Shown: positions 1-11,099, counted from the first letter of the stretch. The stretch: 64,000 bases of DNA from Catenaria anguillulae PL171 (GCA_002102555.1 MCFL01000036.1:220604-284603), one strand, 5' to 3'. Made by a program: numbers and translations. Notes: a model not told the origin generated them from the sequence alone.

Positions 1-1442
1 TGGACCCATTGGAAGGCGAATGGGCGCGAGGGCGTTGGGCGAAGCGTGGAGGGCAGGTGTGTGAAGAGGAATTGCGTGCGCCAGGTGCCAAGCGCGGTGG
101 AACCCCCGCGAAGGTGTTTACCTTTGCGAAGGTGCAGGAAAGCCAGGTCGCCTGCTGGGTAGGGCCAGCGGGCTGTTGGGGACAAGTACGGTAAAGTTGG
201 CGCGGATCCCTTGGATTTCACAACCGTCACGCCGAGTGCTTTGGCGGCCGCAGCGAGCTTCTTGACCTCAGCACCCGACAGCGGATACTTGTCGGCAGGC
301 ACATGAATCACATCGAGCGAATGCGTCTCACTCATCTCGGGAGTTAACAAGTCGTCAACTTGGCGAATCTCGCACACGCCCGCAAACCGAAAATCGGGCT
401 TGTCCGAGCCAAATCTTGCCATGACCTCGTCGTACGTAAACACGGGAAAGTCCCTTTGAGTGTCCAACTTGATGCCCAAACACTCGTCAAACGCCTTGAC
501 CATGACATCCTGCACAATGCCACGAATCGTTGGCGGGTCTGCCCACGCCACCTCCAGATCCACCTGCGTAAACTCTGGCTGCCGGTCTGCGCGCTGATCC
601 TCGTCTCGATAACAACGGGCAAACTGGAAGTACCGGTCAAATCCGGACGCCATCAGCAGCTGCTTGTACTGCTGCGGCGACTGGGTCAGGGCATAGAAGA
701 GGCCTGGGCGGCGGGTCGGTACGAGAAACTCACGGGCGCCTTCGGGTGTGGACTTGAAGAGCGTTGGCGTTTCGATTTCGGTAAAGTTGTGTGCGAGCAG
801 AGCAGTGCGGATCGAGTGCATGGCGAGCGACCGCGTGCGGAGTGCAGATTGCAGAGCGGGCCGGCGCAGATCGAGGTACCGGTGTTTGAGACGAGCGTCT
901 TCGCTGGGTAGAGAGTCGGGTGGGCCAAACAAGTGCACAGGCAGCTTGGCCGCCCGATTCACAACCTCCACACTATCCACTTCCAACTCCTGCGTCTGCT
1001 TATCCCCAGCGGGGCGAGGAACTACTTTGCCCTTGACGGCGACTACGGATTCAAGCGACGCCTGCGAATCAAACTGCTTGACCAGGTCGGGCCGATTGCG
1101 GAGAACAAGCTGCACTTTGCCCGTGCCGTCACGCAGCACAATAAATGTGAGCTCTGGAGACAGTTTGCGGATGGATTCGACCCAGCCTGTGAGCGCAATG
1201 GCCTTGCCCGAGTGTTGAGAGAGCGAGACGTGGCCGCAGAAGGTTGTGCGAGTGTATGGCGACACGGGATCGTCAACGGGCGTTGCCGGTACAATGTGGG
1301 AGTTGCCGAAAAGTGCTGCGTCTTGCTCGTTCGGTCTTGGTACGGCCGCGAAACGCAAATGGCGGGCGGAAGCGGCTGCCGCCCGCAACGGCCGCACGCT
1401 TTGGTGGCGAATGACTGGAACGAGCAGGTGGAGACAGATCAT
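1..1442 (-). CDS. MSD1: Mitochondrial aspartyl-tRNA synthetase (partial, C-terminus cut by window edge)
   Basis: Class II aspartyl-tRNA synthetase of the bacterial/mitochondrial type, which charges tRNA-Asp in the mitochondrion. One uninterrupted minus-strand frame runs from the ATG at 1442 to the left edge, about 480 residues, where bacterial-type AspRS is usually near 600. The first ~35 residues are Arg/Ala-rich, as expected for a mitochondrial presequence. An OB-fold anticodon-binding region follows (GWVESIRKLSPELTFIVLRD). Then come class II motifs: KHRYLDLRRP, motif 2 FDRYFQFARCYRDEDQRADR with QPEFTQVDLE, and the insertion (GAD-like) region. The frame ends at FAFQWV, matching the FLWV(T/D)FPLF block that precedes the final catalytic part, so motif 3 lies outside the window. 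No intron is seen. The start is the first in-frame ATG upstream of the presequence. Confidence 0.93.
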   Translation of the reverse strand, partial: MICLHLLVPVIRHQSVRPLRAAAASARHLRFAAVPRPNEQDAALFGNSHIVPATPVDDPVSPYTRTTFCGHVSLSQHSGKAIALTGWVESIRKLSPELTFIVLRDGTGKVQLVLRNRPDLVKQFDSQASLESVVAVKGKVVPRPAGDKQTQELEVDSVEVVNRAAKLPVHLFGPPDSLPSEDARLKHRYLDLRRPALQSALRTRSLAMHSIRTALLAHNFTEIETPTLFKSTPEGAREFLVPTRRPGLFYALTQSPQQYKQLLMASGFDRYFQFARCYRDEDQRADRQPEFTQVDLEVAWADPPTIRGIVQDVMVKAFDECLGIKLDTQRDFPVFTYDEVMARFGSDKPDFRFAGVCEIRQVDDLLTPEMSETHSLDVIHVPADKYPLSGAEVKKLAAAAKALGVTVVKSKGSAPTLPYLSPTARWPYPAGDLAFLHLRKGKHLRGGSTALGTWRTQFLFTHLPSTLRPTPSRPFAFQWV

Positions 1443-1885
1443 GGTAGTAGTCGATGCGCCATGGAAATGCAAAGAGTCTTCATGGACCGCAAGTAGGTGT
1501 GTGTTGCATGAATGAAAATTTTAGTTGGAGCAGAAACACTCCAAAGTCAATCGCCAAATTATCGCACTCAAGCGTGCTATGCTATGTAGACGGCAGGGAG
1601 CATGTCCGATTCAAGTCCGGCCACTTCGCCCCCTCCAATGTCCATCATCGCTCAGATCCCCGTTTGGATGCAGCCAGTGCAAGTGATACGGGCGGCCGTT
1701 GTCAGTTGGCCAAGTCGAGTTGGGAAGCATGGACAAGCTACTATCGTCACACAATTATTCAGCAGAATCTGGAGTCGTGTATGCAATTGGTTCCATTCTC
1801 AAAATTTGATAATCATGTGACACTCTACACTGACAATAAATAACCCACCGAGCTCTCGACGCCCTGTCGTATCTCTCGCATCGCC
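1443..1885. other. Intergenic region between AspRS and the 7TM gene
   Basis: No supported gene. It is the 5' side of the AspRS gene and the 3' side of the 7TM-protein gene, both on the minus strand. Short open frames here lack intron signals or recognisable motifs. Confidence 0.6.
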
Positions 1886-3592
1886 TCACTTGCCTTTCCG
1901 CGGCACGGTCACCACCTCAACGGAACTCCTTCGCGACGACTCCTCTGCGATGACTTGCGGCTGACCCGACCCCTTTCGCGACTGATGTTGCTGTTGCTGT
2001 TGCTGCAAATGGAGCCCAGACCGCGGGGATGATCCCTGGACAAGCGACGGTAACTTGACCTGATGTCCCTCACCCTGCCCTTGCCGCGCATTCGACACAA
2101 TGGTCCCGTCGGCCCTTAAACATGTAGGCGCGGACCGGAGGACTGTCGGACTCGCCGCTTGTCGCATGGTTCCCACCGCAACCTGATTCGACATTCTTCT
2201 TGCGCCTGCTTGCTCTGACGCACGCCTTGATCCACCTCCCATCGCCCGTCCGAGCGTCTGCCGAATGGTCGAAAAGAAACTGAAATGCGCACTCACCGTC
2301 TCCCAACTCTGTTCATTCTGTCGCTTGGCGGCCACGCGTGCCAGTGACTCGAATGACGCATCGGCCCAGCACCCGAGAATGCCAAGCAGGCTCATGAGTG
2401 TTGCGGATCGAATTGGACCAATGAATGGGCCCTGTGCGGAGATGCCCAGGACACCAATCCATGAGAGTGTAAGAAGCAACGTGAGGATGAGAAAAGAGCG
2501 CGAGAGTGGATAGGCGAGTTGCTGTGACGGCGCGGTATGCGATACAGGTGTGTGTTGGGAAGACGGAGCGGCAGATGGTGGGCACATCGGCCCGACCGAA
2601 TCAAATGTTGTTGGCGAATGTGACTTGAGGTTGATTGACGAGCCTGTTGCACGCTTGGCCATCTTGGACAACTGAGATGCGAGCGTATTGCTGGAGAGAA
2701 TGTCCGCGCTCCGTGATTGTGATTCTCTGCCATGTACGTCAACAGCATCCAATGATGGAAGTACCGTCGTGCACACGCTCGTTTGCGTCTGGACATTGAA
2801 CGTGGTTGAGTTGAGATGATTGCCCGAATCCGATAGCGTATTCTGGCTTGGGCCTGGAAAGAACGACGCCGTGCTACTGGCGGCCATGCCCGACACACTA
2901 ATGCGTGGCGCTGGCGGAAGTTCACCCTGCGTCTGAGTGGTTGTTGTCTTGGATGTTCGCACCAAGTACGCGAGGGCCCAAACCGACGCCCCAAACACCA
3001 AGAGAGGCAGAATGATGACAATCATCGAGACTTCACTCGACACATATGGCGAGGTCGACCACAGCTCGGCGTGCTCGCTTCGTGGCCCGGCCGCGAGCAA
3101 CGCCGCGATAATTTCACCGCCGCTGATTCCAATCGCCAACGACACGCCAAAGCACAGCATAAACGCGATCGCGAGCAGTCGCCACCTTCGCCGTGCGCAA
3201 TGTTGGCCCACAATAAAGATGCAACGATGAACGATGGCAAATACAATCAAAGGGTTTGTAGTTGACGACGTTGCCACGTAAATCACTCGGTAGACCAATG
3301 GGTCTGCTTCATGAAGCAGCCAGAGCGACCCAAAGTAGAAGATGTGATTTAACGAATCGACAATCAAAAGAATGCTGGCATAGAACAGGAGCCGGAAACG
3401 TCGCTCAAGAGAACGAATAGCTGATTCATGTGAGACATATTGCCGGAAGCGATTGGGAAATGCGCGTGCAAAGAGTGCGAGGGCCAAATGAGTGGATATC
3501 AGCAACGTTATGGTGCTGACTATGGCCGACGAAATGCATGTGGCCACGCTCAGGTTGCCTGGTCGCACAGCCAAGTTCATGATGTCGTTCAT
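1886..3592 (-). CDS. Seven-transmembrane receptor-like protein, function unknown
   Basis: A 568-residue single-exon protein with a seven-helix layout. Hydrophobic segments lie roughly at residues 20-43, 70-95, 103-128, 137-165, 186-213, then 365-386 and 394-418. Between helices 5 and 6 is a ~150-residue Ser/Thr/Gln-rich loop, and the ~150-residue cytoplasmic-type tail has a polyglutamine run (CAA/CAG tract near 1983-2006). Seven helices, a very long third inner loop and a long tail resemble a fungal G-protein-coupled receptor, but no DRY, NPxxY or other family motif is clear, so the receptor role is inference only. The start is the first in-frame ATG (3592), just before the first helix; the open frame continues upstream without ATG, so a small 5' exon cannot be excluded. 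Confidence 0.7.
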   Translation of the reverse strand: MNDIMNLAVRPGNLSVATCISSAIVSTITLLISTHLALALFARAFPNRFRQYVSHESAIRSLERRFRLLFYASILLIVDSLNHIFYFGSLWLLHEADPLVYRVIYVATSSTTNPLIVFAIVHRCIFIVGQHCARRRWRLLAIAFMLCFGVSLAIGISGGEIIAALLAAGPRSEHAELWSTSPYVSSEVSMIVIILPLLVFGASVWALAYLVRTSKTTTTQTQGELPPAPRISVSGMAASSTASFFPGPSQNTLSDSGNHLNSTTFNVQTQTSVCTTVLPSLDAVDVHGRESQSRSADILSSNTLASQLSKMAKRATGSSINLKSHSPTTFDSVGPMCPPSAAPSSQHTPVSHTAPSQQLAYPLSRSFLILTLLLTLSWIGVLGISAQGPFIGPIRSATLMSLLGILGCWADASFESLARVAAKRQNEQSWETVSAHFSFFSTIRQTLGRAMGGGSRRASEQAGARRMSNQVAVGTMRQAASPTVLRSAPTCLRADGTIVSNARQGQGEGHQVKLPSLVQGSSPRSGLHLQQQQQQHQSRKGSGQPQVIAEESSRRSSVEVVTVPRKGK

Positions 3593-4188
3593 CGATTTTG
3601 TCGTGAAAAGTGCATGTCGAGGCGAAAAGGGGCCAGTGGATGGAATCAATGCGTGTGGTCAACGAGGGAGGAGCGCAAAAGCGATGCGGACAACGCGTGA
3701 CACCGAGTTTGCAGACCTCATCACTCAACACCAACCTGTTGTGTGAGGAATCTTTCTTGCTCAGGCATGGAATACCTAGGCGGCGCGCGATCTCATCTAC
3801 GACTTGCTCAGCTCACCAATACCCACGAGCTTGCAGTGAACCACTGTCGTTTGTGACGAACCTGTGATTGGCTCACAATGCCGTTGTCGATGTTGTTTGT
3901 CGCGTTGATTCCAAAGCCAGGGTGAAGCGAGCAAGGCTCAATGATTCTGGCTGTGGGATTCTGCTCGTAATGGGAACAGTGAGCTCTCGCCTGTGCTCAG
4001 ATGCGTAGAGAATCGGATGTGTAGTATCTATTGCAAACGAGTCGAATGTCTCTCATGCAGGCTTCTGAAAACTATCGATCACTTTTCGCACACCTGTCAC
4101 TATTCATCGTATTTATGAGGACATTGACAAACGACAGAGATGGCAAACAATCCGACAAGATTGAAACAGCATGGAGCAGTGGCCAAAT
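3593..4188. other. Intergenic region
   Basis: No gene supported. This is the upstream region of the 7TM gene and the 3' flank of the LEWW-repeat gene. Confidence 0.6.
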
Positions 4189-6251
4189 TCAAGGCAGTCC
4201 ACTTGACAGCCACCAACGAACAATCTCGGCCCGCTTCTCTTGAGAGACGAAAGGCGTAAACTTGAGTGCCCGCTTGGAATACTTGAGTGGGACAATGCCC
4301 GACGATTCCCACCATTCCAACACCTCCAGATGGCCATTGCGACTCGCATTGTCCATGGCGGCGCTGGTATACTTGAGCAGCGGGTGATCGTCTTCATCGT
4401 TGTCGCAGTCTAGGGCTCGTGCGTGCGCCAAGGCAAATTGTTTCCAGCAATCCAGCAAGTCCAATTTTCCATCGGCACTGGCTTGATCAATGGCAATCGA
4501 CGTGTACTCGAAATCGGAGCGGTCGCTGGAGAGCCACCAATTCAAGACGCCGGGGTCGGTGATTGAGTCAAGACAAGTTGTTTCGGGCTCGCCATTTGGA
4601 TGCTGGGGCGGTTGTTCAATGACCTTGTCCCACCATTCCAACAGGGCAACCGACTGGGAGAACGACCGATTCGACTTTGGTTGCGGGAAATCAAAAGCAG
4701 ATGGGTATCTACGCCGAATCCATTCCAAGACGTGAATGTAATCAGAGGCTCTTCGCGTATCAAAGTAGCGCAAAACACATGGAACCAGCTTGTCGGCGAC
4801 AGCATTTGCTCGTGCACCTTCATCCAAAGAGCTCCGCACCGGATCATTCGAGAGCCACTCCAGTACTTGCCACCTTCCTTTCCGGATGGCACCATCAACG
4901 CATGAATGAAACGTGTGTCGGTCCAATGTGATGCCGTTTTTAACCAACCAGTCCAACACGGCCACATATCCATTCTGCGAGGCACACAGAAGACAGTCTT
5001 GAATCTGCATGCAACTGAGATCGCCAATTGCCATGGTCGCAAATTTCTTGCCCCAAAGCAACGCCGGCGGGCTTTCCAGTCGGTTGACAATCCAGTTGAG
5101 ACAATCCACAGACCCGACCAAACTCGCCTTGAGAAACATGCACACCAACTTATCGGCCTCCCTGACGGCACTCTGCTCTGCAACATCGAGTCGCTCGTAG
5201 CACCATTCCACATACTCAACATCAGCACGCTCAAATGCCCGCAAGAACAACTCGAGTGTAACTTGAGAAATGCAAGTGTCCAACAGCCACTGGGCAAGTA
5301 CCTTGTCCTTTTTGTGGTGCATGGCCCACATGACCCCGTCATTACCTGGGATGCGCACCTTGTGTTGCGCCAACCACTCGAGCGAGTTGCGCATATCCTT
5401 GTCAATCAAATCACCAACAAGATAGCGTTCAAATCTGTTCACGAGACTCTTTGGCTCATGCTCCAGCATCCAATCCAGCACATGCACATTACCACATCGA
5501 AGCGCATCTATCGCCATGTGCTTGGTGTATGGATCGGTTGTCCAGTTGCGTCCAACTGCATCCTTGTTTGCAAGCAACCAATCAAGGACGTCGAGTCGAC
5601 CCGATTTGCCAATACAGTCGAGAAATCCCTTGGCCTCGGTGGGCGACCGAGTATCAAAGCAGCCAGACTGGAGCCACCAGTCCAAGACATGTACATGGCC
5701 GGCCTTGGCCGCCCCGCGAAGTGCTTCGCTGCCGAATCGCAGCGGCAAACCCAATTCATTCGTCCACCATTCCAGCACATCCAACGGCCCAATGCAGAGG
5801 CGCGGTCCATGGCCTCTGTCCAGTACTTGAGCGGCAGCTTGTCTTGATGCGCAACCCACCAGTTCAGTACAGCAATATGCCCTCGCTCGCTCGCCAAATG
5901 CATGGCCTTGTCCGTGTAATGCAACACGAGCGACTCGGAGTACTCGGGCAGCTGGCTCATGCGCACCATGAGATTGAGCAACTCAACGTCGCCGCACGCA
6001 CTTGCGTGGTCCATGTCGACCCAGACTTGCCGGGCAATTGCGGCTTTCGTGACCTCGGGCAACACCGAGCGCAGCGCAACGTTGAGGTACGGCGCTTGTT
6101 TGGCAGCGTCGGAGCGGCGAATGTAGCGGATGGAGCGGATGGCGGCCACGAGGACAGATTCGGCGAGCTCGAGCGGAAGCGTCGGACAGATTTCGGATGA
6201 GTTCATCGTGTCATTGCCTTGAGTCGAATCAACATTGGACGGTGGTTGCAT
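4189..6251 (-). CDS. Tandem ankyrin-like (LEWW-type) repeat protein with one frameshift
   Basis: About 690 residues of tandem ~30-35-residue helical repeats with the signature [VL]L-[DE]-W-[WL] (for example LDVLEWWTNE, VHVLDWWLQSG, LEVLEWWESSG). Such degenerate ankyrin-like arrays are greatly expanded in Blastocladiomycota and some chytrids and probably bind proteins; the partner is unknown. The N-terminus has an F-box-like opening (PTLPLELAESVL, about residue 25). The frame from the ATG at 6251 (a second ATG is at 6206) runs to about 5790 and then continues in the next frame to the stop at 4189. At 5785-5790 the repeat consensus ASALG-x-LDVLEWW is kept only if one base is missing after the GGC codon. 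Everything on both sides is open, so this is either a recent 1-bp deletion or an assembly error. Confidence 0.8.
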
Positions 6252-6537
6252 GGGACGATGCACAAAAATGCGGTTCGGGCAACATGGGCGGCGCGCGGCC
6301 TTGACGATGTGGATTGCAATTGACTCGACCGGGACCAGTGGGACAAGGGCGCGCCGACGACTTTGAAATGGGCGAGCTCTTGCAGTCCACGGTGTCGGCC
6401 TGGCCGTCGATCCGATCTTGCATCATCATTGGACACCGTCACTGGTCGAGTTTTTGTCGTGATTGGTGTTGGTGTTGATGTTTGGTTGTCGCACCGATTC
6501 GTCTTTCTTCTCGGTGTGAGCATTTGTCAACAGCCAT
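6252..6537. promoter_or_regulatory. Divergent intergenic (shared promoter) region
   Basis: 286 bp separate the start codons of two genes transcribed away from each other (the LEWW-repeat gene to the left and the small membrane-protein gene to the right), so it must hold both promoters. No specific binding site is claimed. Confidence 0.45.
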
Positions 6538-7415
6538 GAATCGCATTCCATTACCAAGGATTTCGCCGGCCACTGCGGTCACGGTCAGTGCTCGGCCTCA
6601 ACCCCCATTGCCCGCCCGCCGGCAACAGAGTCATCCATCGTCTCAATGCGCTTCCGTCGCTTTGCAACCGAGCCAACCCGCCCCAGCCAGTCCGCCGCTC
6701 GCTCGGCCAAGTCAATCGTCCATTGAACTCGCGCTCAACATCCCGCCAGCCCCTCCTTCCATCAATGCCTTCATGCAAGTGTCCAATCAGCTTCCAGTCC
6801 GGCACCGCAGCCGCCGGCTAACCTCCGACACCGGACCCGGATCCGTGGGATGCGACCCGCACAACGCTGCAGGCGTTCTGGTCCCGGTACGGCAACTACG
6901 TGTATGCGTACCTGGTGTGGTCAGTTGTCGGGTCGTTGGCCTTGAATGTGTTGTGGACCAGGCAGGAGCGCGAAGAGTTGGAGGATACGGCCATGGTCAA
7001 GATTCGCAAACTGGAGCGCCAACTCAAGGCGGTCGAGGACGAGTTGGCGGTCAAGTTGGGTGCCGTGGAAGTGGACCGTCATGGCAAGGGAATGCAGACG
7101 CCAACGGTGGGCACGGCGCAAGTAGCGGCGACGGCGGCTTGGTACTTGCCTTGGACGTGGTTCTCATCAAGTGCGCCCATCACCGCCCCCGATTCATTGA
7201 CTGTGGCTGGCCCTGTTGTCGGCCAAGTCCAGGATGACCAGGGACGGCAACTTGTCCCTTCAACAGATCGAGAAGTGGCGATCCCAGGGACCAAAGCCAA
7301 GGAGAATGCCGAAACGGAGCAACCCGAGTCGATTGTGGCTACATTTTCCGCGAATCCTTCTTCCACTCACCCCGCCACACCTCGCCGACATCGCTCTTCG
7401 GTGACATTGTACTAG
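6538..7415 (+). CDS. Small single-pass membrane protein with coiled coil (intron placement uncertain)
   Basis: Function not recognised. The 3' exon is clear: one transmembrane segment (NYVYAYLVWSVVGSLALNVL, near 6891-6950), then a charged coiled coil (REELEDTAMVKIRKLERQL), a second weakly hydrophobic patch, and a Ser/Thr-rich tail ending at the TAG at 7413. The 5' part begins with ATG at 6538 and a basic, Ser/Pro-rich stretch (MNRIPLPRISPATAVT) that could be a mitochondrial presequence, but it lies in another frame, so an intron is needed. A phase-consistent solution is donor GTCAGT after 6585 and acceptor CTGCAG ending at 6872, with CTAAC at 6818; this joins ...ATAVT to AFWSRYGNY. Other splices that keep the proline-rich segment are possible. 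It converges with the Kre9-like gene. Confidence 0.55.
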
Positions 7416-7908
7416 ATTGTTTCTCTACCATCCAAAGCGGCTACGGTTATGTATTTATCCATGTATCATTTGATATGCTTCTTTTCATGCGTGCGAGTGT
7501 GGGTGCGGTTTCACATTGCGCACGACTCATGGCATCTCACCCTCCCTGGTACCGCGATATCGCCGCCTGCATTCAAGACCTGATGATCGAGCTGCCAGCT
7601 ACAAGACGATGCCGCATGAATATAATACCATCATCACAATGTGCTGCGAAACCTATGTGATGCTTGCAAAAGTTCAAAATCAAGACTTGCAGAAAGCACA
7701 GAAACGGATGCAATACATAGGCCCAAGACATCGATACAAGTGCAAAGCAGAAAGCACCAAGACACGCTGGGAAAGCAACGGGAGAGGGTGTGCGAAATAC
7801 AAATACAAATACAAATACAAGCTGCAAACCGAAGCTCCAACAACGTCTAAACTATGGTCATCTCCTCGCGCCTCAAGGTTGCTACCACCACTTTACGAAT
7901 CATCTGTT
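7416..7908. other. Convergent 3' intergenic region
   Basis: Lies between the 3' ends of the small membrane-protein gene and the Kre9-like gene. It is relatively AT-rich and contains only a hexanucleotide microsatellite; no gene is supported. Confidence 0.55.
7795..7820. repeat. AAATAC microsatellite
   Basis: Four and a third copies of AAATAC in tandem, in non-coding DNA. Confidence 0.9.
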
Positions 7909-8635
7909 TTACATCATGGCCAACACGGCAACAGGCACGGCCGCCGCCGCCGCTGCCGCCGAAATACCAACCTGCACTCCCACCAAAGCGCCAGAGTCTT
8001 TGGGACTGGCCGTGGCCGATGGCGTAGCCGTCTGCCTGGTCGCCGTGACCGTAATCGTGGTTGTGGACCGCGTGGCCGTGGTTGTTGTTGTGGCACTGGC
8101 GGCCGTTGCCGAGCCGGTCGTTGTCGTGGCCGTGTTGATAAAGTTGGACTGCTGCCCCGATCCACCAGTGACTGGGAACACGGCAGAGTACCGGAATGTG
8201 GAGGTGGGCTGGCCGATCCATTCCCATTTGAGGGCATAGTCGTCGCCGTTGACAATGGTTTGCGGGACTTGCCATTGCTGGGTACCGGCTTCAGGGCGAA
8301 CAGATGAGAAGATTTCGGCGACAGGGGTCATGTTGTTGACGTTGCCGTTGACCTGGTACGTATACATGAGGTGAAGCACAGGAATGTGTGAGACGATGCC
8401 ACAACGACTCAATCATGGGTGAAACACATGGTATACATACCTTCATGAGCACAATCTTGCCGAGCGTTCCATCGGGGACGCCCTGAGCGTTCTGGTCAAC
8501 GGACCAGGTGAGGGTGACGGTCGAGCCGGCGCGCCAGGGACCGTTAGGAGTATTGAGGGTGACTTGCGTGGCGTTGGCGGCCAGGGCAACGAGGGCGAGG
8601 CCGAGGAGGGCGACCGAGGCGAGCGAGGGGGTCAT
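7909..8635 (-). CDS. Kre9/Knh1-type GPI-anchored cell-surface protein
   Basis: A 212-residue predicted secreted protein. Exons are 8635-8441 and 8352-7909; the 88-bp intron has donor GTATGT and acceptor ACCAG, phase 0. The order is: signal peptide (residues 1-22, SLASVALLGLALVALAANA); a beta-sandwich of the Kre9/Knh1 N-terminal (Ser-Thr-rich GPI-anchored) family, with LNTPNGPWRAGSTVTLTW and the closing pattern YALKWEWIG...FRYSAVFPV; a Thr/Ser/Ala-rich stalk that would be O-mannosylated; and a hydrophobic Ala/Val C-terminus typical of a GPI-attachment signal. Family members support cell-wall beta-glucan assembly in yeasts; here that role is only inferred. It is transcribed toward the small membrane-protein gene. 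Confidence 0.85.
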
Positions 8636-9459
8636 GGTCAGCTTGTTTCACAGAGTGGCTGCTGGTTTGGTGCGCATATGGGTACATGGATAGGGGAGGC
8701 TTTGGGCGGGGAGAGGCCAAACTTTTCAGTGTTTTTCGCCTTCTGAGTCCGACCGAAATTTTTTCAATATGTTGCTGTCTCGATCGGCCACGACTCTGAA
8801 ACGTGTTGATGAAAAACAAAACAGCCAAAGTTCTAGAACAAGGCTAAACCGGACCCAGCCGGATGCCGAGCCAATCATGAGGCAATGAGAGACCGCTGTT
8901 GCCTCGCCCAAAACGGTGGCGGGTGGCTTGACATCCATGCGCTGGTTGCATCAACCACGTGTGGACTTGTTCGGGTCCGCCTAGGTGGTCTGGCAGCAGT
9001 CGGGCGGCATCCATGCGACAACCGCCTTGCTTGGCCATGCAATGCTGGGGAGGAAACGCGGCCAAATCCAACTCGTGGTCGAGCGTTTGTTTACACGCCA
9101 AGTCCAACAGCACCAACAATAATCGTTCTGTCTCACCTGGTCTCACTTGATCGCGTTTGAGGAGGAGCTTAATCAAGGTTGGGTGGGAGCGAGTTGGCCA
9201 GCGCCGCCAGCGCAACGAACATGAGGGAAGGATTCCTGCCGAAGGAAGCGGCACTGCACTGCGCCCGAGTCCGCCCTGCAATCCGTGAAGCTCGTCCCAA
9301 CTGGATCAAGGTAACCAGTCACGTGACTGCAGATGATGGAGCCAGCCTGCACATTGGCGACATCCTTCCGTTATTCCGTTAGCAACTCTCGCCCGTGTGG
9401 CTGCGTACATTCAGGCAAGCGGCCAAGGCATCGACTGCAACGTAACCAACTAACGCCTA
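8636..9459. other. Intergenic region with two divergent promoters
   Basis: 824 bp between the starts of the Kre9-like gene (minus) and LAS1 (plus). Several open frames exist but none has a recognisable motif or consistent splice signals, so I see only probable promoters here. Confidence 0.55.
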
Positions 9460-11099
9460 ATGAACCATGAACACTACTGCGAACATCTCGGCACACGGCG
9501 ACAATCGCATGCAGATGCGCGCCTTGTCCCATGGATTGATGACCACGAGTGGCAGCACGTCCGATCACTGCTCTTCAGCCAACCGGATGCCTCTTCTTCT
9601 CCAAGTGATCCCAGCAGCGACATCTGGGCTGCACTCAACCGCATCCGCGCCTGGTCGTCGCGCGGCCGCCTCCCCGTTGCAGTCTCGTCCACAGTCGCTC
9701 TTCTCGAAACCATGCTGCGCGACCAGCACCAATCCGCGCTCGACTCGGAACTCAAGTCGCTCTACTCGCTTGCAATTATTCGCTTTATCAACGGCGTGGT
9801 GGACCCAGAACAAAAGCGCGCAAATGCACGGTCCGTGCTCGTCATTGCCAAGGAGCTCGACCTGGATCCCTGGTTGGTTGAATTGCGACATCAAGCAACC
9901 CACGATCCGCAGTTGCCGAGTCTGCCGACCTTGCGCAAGGCGGCGAGCATAGCAGTCAAGTGGTTGCAGGACCATTACTGGGACGTGCAGGGAAATGTAC
10001 TCGAGGCGGATATCCGTGACCTGTTGGCCGAGCAGTTGACTGCGTACAAGAAGGCAAGGAAGGAGATGTTGCGGTCAGCACCTTGTACGTCAACTGCTAA
10101 GCTCCGATTCACGAGGCCGTGTGTGAATGTGTGCTGATTGAACATGTCAATCAGCTTCGGCATCGGCCATGCGAGACGCTGCACAGAAATCCACAACGTC
10201 GATCGACCCAATCCTCACTTCCATCCTCGCGTTGCTTGATGCCACCTCCATCTCGCGTGTCGCCATTCCGCTTTTGCTTCAAGATGGCTACCTAGTCCCG
10301 TCCATGGCTCGCGTCTTGCCCACATTCCCCGGCGATCTTCCTTCATCTCAGTTTGCCATTTGGCAGCCGCTGCTCGCCGCCATCAATGCAGATTTCCCCT
10401 GGTTCCTGCATCAATTGGCGCTGGCAATACAAAAGGCACTGGTGGCAAGTGTGCTCGCAGGTACGACGTTTCTCGAATCCCCGTCGACCAACTTGTCTTT
10501 TAACGCGCGTCGCCAACCATTCCACGACAGACCCAACCAATGATGCAATACTGGCCAAACCATCCCGGTCTGCGGCCCTGTGCTCATGGCTCAAGTACCT
10601 GCACCGCAATATTGAGCAGTCGCAAACCCGATCCGCATCGGCCGCTCGCGACATTGCACAGCGAGCTGCTGTTTTTGTTCAACATATACCCACAATTGCA
10701 CACCCCTTGTACGCCTCTCTTCCGCATCCAAACTGGCACCATCATGCACTGACAACTGCCATCTATGTGTTCAGCTTTACCTCGCTCCTCGTCTACTTTT
10801 CTCCCCCGGCCATCGCACATATACCCTCCCTTGCCCCACTCGTCGACACACTCGTTTCCAACATGACCTCCCCATCCATGCCTGCTTCTACCTCGACCGA
10901 CCCGATTACGAGCGCCATGGCACGGGCGAAATCGCTCTTTGCACAAACGCTTTCACCATCAACGGCACGCAACCAGCCAAGGCACAAGTGGCAGCAAGTG
11001 AGCGCGCCGGTCGTGTTTTCCGTACATGAAGTGTTGCCGCTGGGAATGACGGCGATGGGTCATGACGGTGGCGAGACGTTGCGGGTTGGCGGTGAATGA
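9460..11099 (+). CDS. LAS1: LAS1 pre-rRNA processing endonuclease (ITS2 cleavage)
   Basis: Las1 is the HEPN-fold endoribonuclease that, with the Grc3 polynucleotide kinase, cuts ITS2 of pre-rRNA in the nucleolus. The 499-residue protein has exons 9460-10084, 10155-10460 and 10531-11099; both introns are 70 bp with GTACGT/GTACGA donors and the phases agree. The family opening is RLVPWIDDHEWQHVRSLLFS (residues 21-40), normally at residue ~3, so this protein has a ~18-residue extension. The catalytic HEPN motif R-x4-H is in LVELRHQATHD (Arg143, His148), preceded by LYSLAIIRFINGVVD. The C-terminal half is poorly conserved, as usual for Las1. The start is the only in-frame ATG before the conserved opening. 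Confidence 0.9.

Noticed and set aside
1600-1625. GATTCAAGTCC, similar to a tRNA internal B box
   Set aside because: Flanking bases cannot form a T arm or acceptor stem and there is no A box at the right distance, so no tRNA gene.
4906-5847. 313-codon plus-strand frame
   Set aside because: Antisense shadow of the LEWW-repeat array, rich in HHIQ/PVQ patterns that simply reverse the repeat codons.
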